From positions 39,397,237 through 39,461,236 of the forward strand of contig NC_016133.3 in the NCBI RefSeq assembly GCF_000005505.3: a DNA stretch of 64,000 nt, in the 5' to 3' direction. This document shows, piece after piece, positions 55,501 through 64,000 of this stretch. Both the position numbers and the translations under genes were made by a program. The notes beneath the pieces are model-generated. The model was not told the origin of the DNA and made no database searches. It saw only the letters and a list, made by a program, of their open reading frames with translations. Position 1 is the first letter of the stretch. The number at the start of each line of letters is the position of its first letter. The stretch comes from Brachypodium distachyon. Taxonomy: Eukaryota > Streptophyta > Magnoliopsida > Poales > Poaceae.

Positions 55501-58500
55501 CGCCGCGCACTCACCGCCAGATTCCCCTCGCTCCGTCCCTTAATCCTCGAGCCCGAGCGCGTCCATAAATAGCCCATGCCCTCCTCTCTTCTTCCCCCTT
55601 GCCCATAAACGAACCGGTACGCACCAATCAGGAGCCGCCACGTGTCACTGCGTAAATAAAATGATAATGTAATTTTTAATTCCCCGGAATAATTAAAAGG
55701 CACTGTAACTTCAAATGATCATAACTTTAAATCTGTTTGACCAAATTTAATGTTCCACACCTGTTTGGAATCCTTAGGTTATGTAGAATCTTTTGGCACT
55801 GTCCAAATTCAAATTTGAATATTTGAATCACATTCAAATCACAGATTAGGGTTTTATGCCATTTAAATCAATACTAATTATCTAGAAGTCCTTTTTGAAT
55901 GGAACCAGTGCCCAAAATTTTGTTTTATTGTCCTTTGTCCAATGGGACAGATAAATAAATATTTTGAAATTAATTACTTTGCAGATGCAAATAAAACCTC
56001 ATTTTAGGGTTTAAACCCTAACTTTTGCTTTTGTTCAAAAACCCTAATTGCATGTGCTTAATTATCAATGCTTTGGATCAGTAAATCACCCAAATAAAAT
56101 AAACCAAACTCATGTCACATGTTTTGCATTGTATCATGGCATACATAATCTTTTGCTTGTATGGTGTGTTTATGTATGTGTATGTTTGCTTGATTGTATA
56201 GTTTTCTCAGAGAGCGAACTGTGTGACTGTGAAGAGTGTCTGAATACCAACTACTATCAAGGCAAGTTCACTTTGACCATCATCCCATTATTTTATTATG
56301 CACTAGATTTTATTAGTTGCATTGTCAGGATTATTACTGTATCTATGCTAGCTATGATCTGTCCTAGTAGTATAGAATACCCTTGTCATGACCTTACCAC
56401 CAATTGCCATCATGGTAGTAAAATGCTATGCTATGTTAATATACGAGGGTAGTATTATTACAATGTGATACTATTGAATTACAATATGATTTTCCTAGTG
56501 TATGGCAAAACAAGTAATTCAATGAATCGTCCTGGGTGGGCTGCTTTGAGTTTTCGGATGTCGTGACGTTAGGTCCATTTCTATGGGGCCCGCTGAGTCG
56601 TCTCTCCGTGTGATTCGGGAGCGTCCATGGTCGTCTCCCCGTGCGATTCGGGGAGCGCCTGCGTCACAATGTGGGATGCCACCCGGGATAATCAGAGACT
56701 GGACTAGTTTCCTGTTTAGTAGCTTCCAGTACAACCACATGATATTATGGGCTCTGCCAGGATGGATGTAAGAAATATGAACCTGGATCCGAGGTGACAA
56801 CGGTATGTAGCAGTGTAGGTTGGAACGCGTCCCTCAGGTGGTTTGGGGGAATATGTTCTGAAAATTCCTGTAATCGATGCCGTTGCTACTCCACCTGGAG
56901 GACAGCAAGGGATTAACACGTCGATTTCTTGTGGGTAAAGTGTACCACCTCTCGAGACTGTCAAACTAAGTACTTAGCTGTGTCCCCGGTTATGGACGAT
57001 TATGAGCAACTAGATATTGGGGCTGTAAGGAAATTCTCACTCATTCCATTTTCCTAATAAAACGAATGGATTGAACTGGGTAGAAGCATTGATGTTTCTA
57101 CTCAATGTGCCTAGGTTAATAGGAGCATGGGTGTTTCTACCCCGTGCCCAATAGAATTCAAAACTATTTGTCTAAAAATGATAAGATTTGAATAATGATG
57201 CTTTTATGCAAAATAGCCAAACCCCACTTAGCCAAACTATGCATGTAGTTGGTAGGTCCTTTATAACTCTAGTGAGCTTGCCAATACATTCAAATGTATT
57301 GACCACGTAGTGGCTGCAATTAACAATGCAGGTGGATCCGACGATGAGTGAGGTTCGTCGTTTTGTCACGGGTCATGTGCTTATATTCCAACATGCTCTC
57401 TCCTCTGGGAGTAGATGAGGCCCTTTATGCTCTGTCTTTCCACTGTAGTTTTATGATACAATGTTATCATGGTTTGAACAATATTTGTTTATGCTGGCCT
57501 AGGAGGTCATGTGAGTTTGTAAGTACAATTTAAGTTCTGGATGATACGATGTAATAAAGTACTTTTGACCTTTGAATTTTGGTATTACATCTTGAAACTG
57601 TGTGTGCTAGTGAGTCGATTCAGGGACTAGCACAGTAAACACAGAGATCGAACCCTAGTAAGGGGGAGGATCGCTTCAACGTCTCTCCCGTGGATTCGGG
57701 GAGCGCCTTCGTCACAATGTGGGATGCCACCTGGGATAACCAGAGACTGGACTAATTTCCTGTTTAGTAGCTTCCAGTACAACCACTTGGTAATATGGGC
57801 TCTGCCTGGATGGAGTAAGAAATGTTTACCCAGATCCGAGGGATTGTACTGAGGTAGTTGTGTAGGTGGGAGCGCGGGTCCCTCAGGTGGTTTGGGTAAA
57901 CATGTTCTGAAAATTCTTGAAGTCGATGCCATTGCTACTCCACCCGGAGGACAGCAAGGGATTAACACGTCGAATTCTTGTGGGTAAAGTGTACCACCTC
58001 TCGAGAGTGTCAAACTAAGTACTTAGCCGTGTCCCCGGTTACGGACAATTATGAGCAACTAGATATTGGAGCTGCAAGGAAAGTCTCACTCATTCCAACT
58101 TCTTAAATAAAATGAATGGTTTGAACAGGGTAGGGGCACTTGATGTTTCTACTCAATGTGCTCTAGATTAATAAGAGCATGGGTGTTTCTACCCCGTGTT
58201 CATTAGCTAACAATTATTGTAACATTCCAATGTAGTAAGATAAACTATGTTTTGCTACCACGCCATAAAGCCTGAACCCCACTATACCTCAATTGCATAT
58301 ACTTGGTAGGATCTGTTATAACTTCCAGGTGAACTTGCCAATACACTCAAATGTATTGACCACATAGTGGCTGCAATTAATAATACAGGTGAAACTGACG
58401 AAGAGTGAGGTTCGTCGATATTCTTTGGGTCATGTGCTTACATTCCGACATGCTCTCTCCCCTGGGAGTAGATGAGGCCCTTTTTACTCTACCTTTCCGC

Positions 58501-58736
58501 TGCAGCTTTATGATACAGTGTTATCATGGTTTTGAACATTATTTGTTTATGCTGGCCTAGGGGGTCATGCAAGTTTGTAAGTACAATTTAAGTTCTGGAT
58601 GATACGATGTAATAAAGTACTTTTGACCATTGTATCTTGGTATTACATCTTGAACTGTGTGTGCTAGTGAGTCGATCCAGGGACTAGCACAAATAAGCAC
58701 AGAGATCGAACCGTTGTGATGGGGGGAATCGCTTCA
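52557..58736. mobile_element. Solo LTR C, interrupted by solo LTR D
   Basis: Starts TGTAACATCCCAAAATTTC and ends ...GGAATCGCTTCA. It is flanked by GCGGG on both sides (52552-52556 and 58737-58741). Removing LTR D leaves about 3.36 kb. There is no internal coding region and no second LTR, so it is the product of LTR-LTR recombination. The long length and TGTAACATCCC start resemble the Del/Tekay group of gypsy LTRs; this family assignment is from memory. The first part contains GC-rich, exon-like sequence (about 53030-53790) that gives false ORFs. Confidence 0.9.
54865..57678. mobile_element. Solo LTR D nested in LTR C (same family), 2,814 bp
   Basis: Starts TGTAACATCCCAAAATTTC at 54865 and ends GAGGATCGCTTCA at 57678. 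It is flanked by ACGTC on both sides (54860-54864 and 57679-57683). It aligns with LTR C along its length except for about 520 bp missing relative to 53270-53790 and small indels. The left flank (52557-54864) and right flank (57684-58736) join into a single uninterrupted LTR when D is removed. Confidence 0.92.
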
Positions 58737-58741
58737 GCGGG

Positions 58742-59158
58742 GGGCGCCATGAGAGGTGTGGGCGAAAGCTGGCCGGAGGCAAGGGTGCGAGGGAGATTGG
58801 AGATGAAGGGGAAAAGCTGGGGGGCTAAGTGTTTGCTCCCTAGCGTAGCGGCAGGGTCTTATAGCGCCCCGACGCCGAGCAACGGTCCCGTCCGCCCCCT
58901 ACGGGTGCGCTGGGATAATTACACCCTAAGGGGGGATAACGCAAGGTGTAGCCTTAACTACCCGTGTTTAGTGTGGAGGTTAAGACAGAAATCTCACGCC
59001 CACTACTCTGCATGTAACGGCAGAGCCCCTGAAGCCGTGCATAAGCAGGGCCCCGAAGCGGCTCGAGACCCACGCGTCGGTTAAGGGCATAGCCCGGCAA
59101 CCGACCAGGGAAGGTTCTACCCAGGAATAGGCATTGCCGGCCCACGCCCGGGGGTTAC
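58742..59158 (-). other. Gypsy A leader of the antisense ORF
   Basis: Lies between the ATG of the extra ORF (58750, minus strand) and the 3' LTR. On the minus strand it contains 'gttgccgggctatgcccttaaccgacg', which is also present in the corresponding leader of gypsy B (37530-37562), and 'gcgcacccgtaggg'. It presumably holds the promoter or 5' untranslated region of the antisense ORF. A TATA-like 'gctataagac' lies near 58857 on the minus strand. Confidence 0.45.
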
Positions 59159-59986
59159 TGTTGCACCAGTGGCACCCGGGGTACCACCGCTGCATGACGC
59201 GTGGGCCACCTCGCTTGCCCCCCGGGAGGATCGCACCTCGGGCAGCTCCGCACAAGCTGCCCAGCAAGTCGCCAGCCCGGCAGGGCTAGCCGAGCTGCGG
59301 GGGTTGCCTAGAAGGGCAGCAGGAGAAATCCCGCCTGGGGGCTTCCCGAGAAGTTTACTTGCCGGGAGGGTGTTCCCGGGCGCAAGTGTCCGTTACAAGA
59401 GCAGGAGCAACAGCCGCACCACGTGGCCGCTCGGCGGGCGCGCTACGCACAGGACTCGTCAGGACGAGGAGTGAAGCAGACGCCAGCATTAAATGCTCCG
59501 ACCAAAAGGAGATTCCGCGTCCTTTCAACCTACAGTGACCCGCCTGGGGTAAATTTCAGGCGCCTAGACCCCTAGCTGCCCTGGCTCTCTGCTCGCCATT
59601 TGTCATCCATGCACCGTGGCACTTGTGGCATCCCCTTCAGTATAAAAGGAGGACCCCCGTCAACGGTCAAAGGGTTCGGTTCGTCCAGACTCACGCTAGC
59701 ACAGGCCAAAAACAGCAAGTAGTACTTAGCCAGAAAGAGAGCACCCAGGGACTCTCCCCGGCAACCTGTAAACCCGAGTTCACAGGCTAATAACAAACTC
59801 AGAAGCAGGACGTAGGGTTTTACACCTCAGGGTGGCCCGAACCTGGGTAAACGATCTCGTGTACATTGTGCTCTTACGCTTCGCATTGGTCTCGCCGGCG
59901 ACCGCCGGGGCGATCCCCGTCGCCCACTGCCGAACCTCAAAGGGGGTGCCCAAGCATCCCCGGTGTCTGAGCCCCGTGCTACGACA
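59159..59986 (+). repeat. Gypsy A 3' LTR (828 bp)
   Basis: Starts tgttgcaccagtggcacccg and ends cccgtgctacgaca, directly before the GGGTA duplication. The TATA box gtataaaagg lies at 59640-59649. The preceding 'gcccgggggttac' corresponds to the polypurine-tract position; the same GCCCGGGGGyTAC/TG junction precedes the 3' LTR of gypsy B. Confidence 0.9.
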
Positions 59987-62900
59987 GGGTACGGGAGGAA
60001 ATAAACTTGTGTGGCTTGTTGAGCCACAATATATACATCCTCGCATTCGAAGACACTATCTCGTTTTACTTCGACTAGGCCAATTGTGTCATCCTTGTTA
60101 ACGTGTTTCAGATCGATCCAACGACATTTGAATACAACGACCTTTGGAGGTTTGGGGTCGCGGTATTGTAGTTCGTATATCTCCTCAACCCTTCCGTAGA
60201 AGTCATGTCCACCGCATTCTACGAACACCCCGGAATTTGTTGAGGTTTGATTGGACCGATTGAGCTCATACCCTATTGTATGGAATCGATATCCATTGAC
60301 GTCGTAGGATTTGAATGAACCGACCTTGACATCAAAACCATTGGCAATTTGTCTCAATTGGGAGCTCATAGACACATCTTTGTTAGCCTACAGGTTTAAG
60401 CAAAAAAGCTTCATGTATTAGTTGCACGCAAGGCCTCTAGGTGTTGAAACAACTAGGAGCCAAGAAAGAAAGTACTTGATTTTGGAACCACTCAATGAAA
60501 CCGGATCCGGGGCCATTTGGACCATCTCTAAGAAGGGCATCATGTTCTAGAGGATCGGGTTTTCTTGTTCGCTTCCAGTTGAGTTTAGTGAATGTGCTGA
60601 CACAATGAGAATAAGATGAGTTAGAGACAAACTTGTGATCAATTGCAAAGAGGAATTATTTACTGGGCACTTGCTTGATGTACGGCTGGACTTCGTCGAG
60701 GTTGTTCAAGATATATAGCGTAAGGGATCGCCACTCTTGGTAGGACAGGGTGGCTGTTTTCTTGGCTTTAGAAGTTCCAAGTTGCCCTCTGAATAGGCTC
60801 AACTTGGACTCATCTTCAGGGTTGCCAAGATTGTAGCGGGAGACCGGATTATGCAGCGTGGCAATATCGAAGCTATAGTAACTCGTCGTTGCTTTTGACA
60901 CTTCCTCGAGATGGCTTGCCTCCCATATGCATGCTTCACCTTTAGCTTTGTTTTTTACTTTAGCTCGAAGGGTCTTCATAAATCTCTCGACGGCATACAT
61001 CCAACGATGCTGCACAGGGCCCCACATCCGTGCCTCGTACGGGAGGTGGATAATTAGATGTTGCATCGTCACGAACATGCCCAGCGGAAAGATCCTCTCT
61101 AGCTTGCATAGCAACACGGGAGCTTGTTTTTCTATTTCTTCTAGCAAGGTGGGGGATAGTTCTTTAGCACAAAGCCGGCGGAAGAAATTGCTCAACTTTG
61201 CCAACACCCGCCAAATATCCTCCGACACATAGCCTCGAACCATCACCAGCAGCACACGCTCAAGCCATATGTGATAGTCATGATTCTTGAGGCCATTGAT
61301 TCGCATGGTGCCAAGATTAACTCCCCTCTTTAGATTAGCTGCATGCCCATCAGGAAACTTCAACCCTTTGAACCACAGGTGTTCCATCTTTTGGTCTCTG
61401 TCGAGAGCGAACGGGGCCTTTGGCCTGATGTCTGACCTGCCTGGCACCTTTTTAATGCTTAGCTGTGGTCTATCGCAAAGTTCTTCTTGATCTTTTCTAG
61501 CCTTCGGATTATCTTTCGTCTTGTCAATAATGTTGAGAATTGTGTTGAAAAGGGCTTCGGCGACATTCTTTTCGGTGTGCATCACATCAATACAATGTGG
61601 AGGAATAATGTCTTTGAAGTAGGGGAGCTCCCAGAAGCATGACTTGTGAGTCCAGTTGTGTGTATCACCATACCCCAGGAACTTGTCAGGTTGTGTCGGG
61701 TCGGGCACAAGAGCATCCAGCTCAGCAAGAAGCTCAGAACCGGTGCGATAACGGGGTGGCCCCTCTTCGACGAACACACCTTTCCTGAAGTTCTTCTTGT
61801 CTTGTCTGAACGGATGGTTAGGCGGGAGGAATCGCCTGTGCAGATTGAAGCAACAATACTTGCGACCATGAGCGAGCCGATAGAACTCCAGATCAGTCCC
61901 GCAGTGTGGGCACATGAACTTCCCCTGCAAGCCTTTGCCGAAGAGTATAGATCCCCCCGGATGGTCATGAATGGATAACTGGAACCAGATATGCATCCTA
62001 AAGTTTCTCTTGGTAGCTTTGTCGTATACCATGATCCCTTCCTCCCAACCTCTTTTCAACTCCTCCATCAGGGGCCGCATATACACATTAATGTTCTTTC
62101 TTGGATATTCTGGTCCTGGAATTATCAGCGCCAAGAACATGTACTTCCGTTGCATTATCATTCCGGGAGGAAGATTGAGCGGAATTACAAACACTGGCCA
62201 GCAGCTGGATGGGGCACTCGTCATGCCAAATGGAATGAACCCATTAGTTGTGATGGCAACTCGAACATTCCGAGGCTCCGTGGCTTTCTCCGGATACTTC
62301 CGATCAAAATCCTTCCATGCTTCGCCATCCGACGAATGTGTCAACATCGGCCAATGATCCTTGTCGTATTTGTATTTCTTCCCCACTTTGTGATACGTCA
62401 CAGCTTTGCCAGGCACGTCGGATAGCATCATCCGGCCAATTCTTTCTGAGAATGGAAGCATCCTAAGAACTTTACGGGATATTTTCGACTGCACCAGACC
62501 CTTCCCGTGGTCTACCTTGACATACCTAGAGAAATTGCACTTGGCACAATGCTTGGCATCCGCGTATTCTCTGTCAAACACCGTGCATCCATTTGTACAT
62601 GAATGTAGGCACTGAGCCGGCAACTTAAGTACACTAAGCATTTTGTTCGCCTCGTACATGCTTTTAGGCAAAAGGTGGCCTTCCGGGAGGAGACTACCGA
62701 TAACTGCCATCATCACATCAAACCATTCTCTACTCAAGTTGAACTGGGTCTTCACAGCCATTATTCTAGCAACGGCATCCAGCTTATTGACCTTTGTGTG
62801 AGCATGCAGATCTGTGCTTGCCTCCGCCAGCATATCAAGATAGGCAATAGAGGATGCCTCCGGTTCTTCCTCCGTTGGAACGCGTGCTTCCTCCAAGTCA

Positions 62901-63205
62901 TCCTGGAACCCCGTATCATTGTCGTCCGTGCGCCTTCGCACGACCTCCTCCCTTCCTCTATCCTCTTGCTCACCATGGTAGCCCCATCAGGTATAGTTTG
63001 GCGTGTACCCGTACAACACCAAGTGATTGCCCATATCATCCTTTGTGTGTCGTGTCTTGTTATTGCAACGACTGCAAGGGCACCAAGCACGCTCTTCTCC
63101 TCTAGCAAATGCAACCTCCAAAAAATCTACCGTGTTTTTCATCCAATCATCATCCCGGTCTATCCGACTACGGCGGCCACTGTACATCCACCGACGATCA
63201 GCCAT
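59987..63205 (-). pseudogene. CACTA TNPD-type transposase (Transpos_assoc, Transposase_21, DUF4218, DUF4216), broken
   Basis: The ATG is at 63205. The N-terminus ('RRWMYSGRR' to 'WCPCSRCNN') is the transposase-associated zinc-binding domain. Next comes the Transposase_21 (En/Spm) core, with 'HWPMLTHSSDGEAWKDFD', 'CWPVFVIPLNLPPG', 'CPHCGTDLEFYRL' and 'IDVMHTEKNVAEAL'. DUF4218 follows ('FPLGMFVTMQHLIIHLPYEA'). A donor gtaaat at about 60658 ends exon 1. A small exon (about 60476-60596, 'GSGFIEWFQNQ') and a last exon from about 60387 (DUF4216, 'FKCRWIDLKHVNKD') follow. Two breaks are visible: an in-frame TGA at about 62982-62984, where a Trp is expected, and the gypsy A insertion at 59986. Otherwise the 2.5-kb first exon is open. 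In the family this protein makes the element's DNA cuts. Confidence 0.88.
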
Positions 63206-64000
63206 TCTCTGCTATTTTCAGATACCACATGACACCAAAGGGATACACGGTTTAATAATGCAACTAGCAACACAAGTAATTAGTTTCGTCAAATTAATTA
63301 CGTCACATATTTTATTTGTTCACTGAAAAGGGCATGTGCTGAACTATTCCACTAATGGGTAAGGATAGATCCTAATCCCACCCGACGGTGTGTAGATTGG
63401 GCCGTTTCCGTGCTCTAGTCCGGTCCGAGACGAAATTTCGGCAGCACCTCCCCGCTGTTCTCCAAATACACGTCTTGACAACAAGCCAAGAGAATGTGCA
63501 TCCGGAGAACAAAGGGGAGATGCTGCCGAAATCACGTCTCGGACCGGACTAGAGCACGGAAACGAACCCAATCTACACACCCTCAGGCTGTCCAAAAAAT
63601 GTGGACAATCCGAAAGAGTTACGCTTATAGATATGCAAAGACTTGCATATCTATATACGTAACCCTTTCGGACGGGAGATGCATAGGGTTACGTGACTTT
63701 GACATTTAAACTACAAGTGTCATCAGCTCGATGGCAGGGACAGAGCAAAAGGAGAAGGCGAGATAGAGGGAGATGCTCACCAAGCTACACCGTAGACGAA
63801 GTAGTCGAGGTCGAGGTCGATGTCACCTACATGAGCATGAACATTTTATAAGCATTCAAGCATACATGCATGCACATTCGCAAAGAAGCATACATTTTAT
63901 AAGCATACATGCATGAGCATGAACAGTTTATAAGCATACAAGCATACATGCATGCACATTTTCATCCAAGCATTTTATATACAAATAAGATACTAAAGCT
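63206..64000. repeat. CACTA 5' region with two large hairpins and a short tandem repeat
   Basis: Inverted repeat 1: arms 63387-63463 and 63504-63581 (about 77 bp, starting ggtgtgtagattgggc), loop of about 40 bases. Inverted repeat 2: arms about 63610-63640 and 63642-63671 (ccgaaagagttacgc...), almost no loop. At about 63826-63985 a 'cataagcatacatgcatgag'-type unit of about 60-70 bp is repeated with variation. These lie upstream of the TNPD ATG (63205) and may include its promoter and leader, but no TATA box can be assigned confidently. The element's terminal repeats are outside the window. Confidence 0.7.

Larger units (their letters stand above)
49213..58750 (-). pseudogene. Gypsy A extra ORF (Transposase_28-like), antisense to gag-pol, split by solo LTR C
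   Basis: The ATG is at 58750, and the first codons (MAPP) are separated from the rest by solo LTR C. Joining at the GCGGG duplication gives MAPP-ALKKGKGSKRP. The N-terminal domain ('CTFFRPGYNGEALDKIRHAV', 'VGVMPSVALFRHYFYPRI', 'WRADWCWLRVDEPEEFI') spans 52551-51790 with a frameshift near 52040. A linker with splice-like boundaries follows (51360-50790). The coiled coil runs through 50440-49700 ('RERQELSRLQEEVRLARQA'), then the C-terminal module ('LIPFFSDMVGKLGVLNVWI'), a TAG at 49381-49383 where gypsy B has TGG, and the final stop at 49213-49215. The protein is encoded opposite to pol, as in gypsy B. Confidence 0.8.
28679..59986 (+). mobile_element. Gypsy A: Ty3/gypsy (Tat-lineage-like) retrotransposon, with nested insertions
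   Basis: It is bounded by related LTRs (28679-29553 and 59159-59986), starting TG and ending CA, and flanked by the 5-bp duplication GGGTA (28674-28678 and 59987-59991). The gag-pol order is PR-RT-RNaseH-second RNaseH-INT on the + strand, with an additional antisense ORF near the 3' LTR. The duplicated RNase H and the extra ORF point to the Tat lineage, which in grasses has 10-14 kb elements. Subtracting gypsy B and solo LTR C leaves about 13.3 kb. I count about 35 substitutions between the LTRs by eye, plus one 47-bp indel. Confidence 0.92.
23491..64000 (-). mobile_element. CACTA (En/Spm) transposon, autonomous type, genes on minus strand; continues past the window
   Basis: The terminus at 23491 begins cactacagcagaaagtggc and is preceded by acg (23488-23490), the possible 3-bp target copy. 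It is followed by dense subterminal repeats. Two minus-strand genes typical of autonomous CACTA elements lie inside: an ORF1 with a Transposase_24-like region, and a TNPD-type transposase. The opposite terminus is beyond 64000. The 31.3-kb block 28679-59986 is a later retrotransposon insertion; without it, about 9.2 kb of CACTA sequence is present in the window. Confidence 0.88.

Noticed and set aside
52557..58736. Full LTR retrotransposon with LTRs at 52557 and 54865
   Set aside because: No coding or primer-binding region lies between the two starts. The flanks of the second copy join into one LTR and carry their own target duplication, so these are nested solo LTRs.
59827..60375. 182-codon minus-strand ORF
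   Set aside because: It is a chimera: the first part is the DUF4216 exon of the CACTA transposase, and the second part runs into the gypsy A LTR past the insertion point at 59986.

Overview
The window is nuclear DNA from a grass (Poaceae, probably Pooideae). The evidence is the transposon fauna: Stowaway MITEs with CTCCCTCCGTCC ends and TA target duplications, Mutator-like and PIF/Harbinger elements, LINE 3' ends, a CACTA (En/Spm) element, and Ty3/gypsy retrotransposons that look like the Tat lineage. Almost everything recognisable is transposable-element DNA. Only one gene looks like a normal host gene: a DUF761/cotton-fibre-family gene at 15.36-15.87 kb. A short signal-peptide ORF at 10.6 kb is a second, weaker candidate.

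Layout, left part. 1-6.8 kb is a mosaic of a Stowaway MITE, LTR-like fragments and the end of a CACTA-like element that abuts a LINE fragment (6.77-7.32 kb). 8.19-9.48 kb is a Mutator-like element with about 91-bp terminal inverted repeats and a perfect 9-bp target duplication. 9.88-10.16 kb is another Stowaway. 11.70-13.66 kb is a long-inverted-repeat element that encloses an exon-like ORF. The DUF761 gene follows. 16.4-18.77 kb is a 5'-truncated PIF/Harbinger element whose transposase ORF is intact. Then come a Stowaway, a LINE 3' end (20.2-21.5 kb) and an AT-rich spacer.

Layout, right part. From 23,491 to the end of the window lies one CACTA element, with its genes on the minus strand and its far end outside the window. 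Its TNPD-like transposase gene (60-63.2 kb, last piece at 28.3-28.7 kb) is split by gypsy A (28,679-59,986, target duplication GGGTA). Gypsy A contains gypsy B in the opposite orientation (36,965-48,790, imperfect duplication CTCGC/CTTGC). It also contains solo LTR C (52,557-58,736, duplication GCGGG), and solo LTR C contains solo LTR D of the same family (54,865-57,678, duplication ACGTC). Removing the insertions restores each host reading frame or repeat, so the order of events can be read: CACTA, then A, then B and C independently, then D into C.

Gypsy A and B both carry gag-PR-RT-RNaseH-INT on one strand. Between pol and the 3' LTR, on the opposite strand, each carries a long extra ORF of the 'putative gypsy-type transposon' (Transposase_28-like) family with a coiled-coil C-terminus. 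Both copies are dead, and most identifiable stops are CAG-to-TAG changes, consistent with decay of methylated cytosines. Inside the CACTA, between two blocks of a simple minisatellite, sits a rearranged plastid fragment: part of the 16S rRNA gene joined to the 16S-trnI spacer. I found no CRISPR array, tRNA gene, toxin gene or virus.
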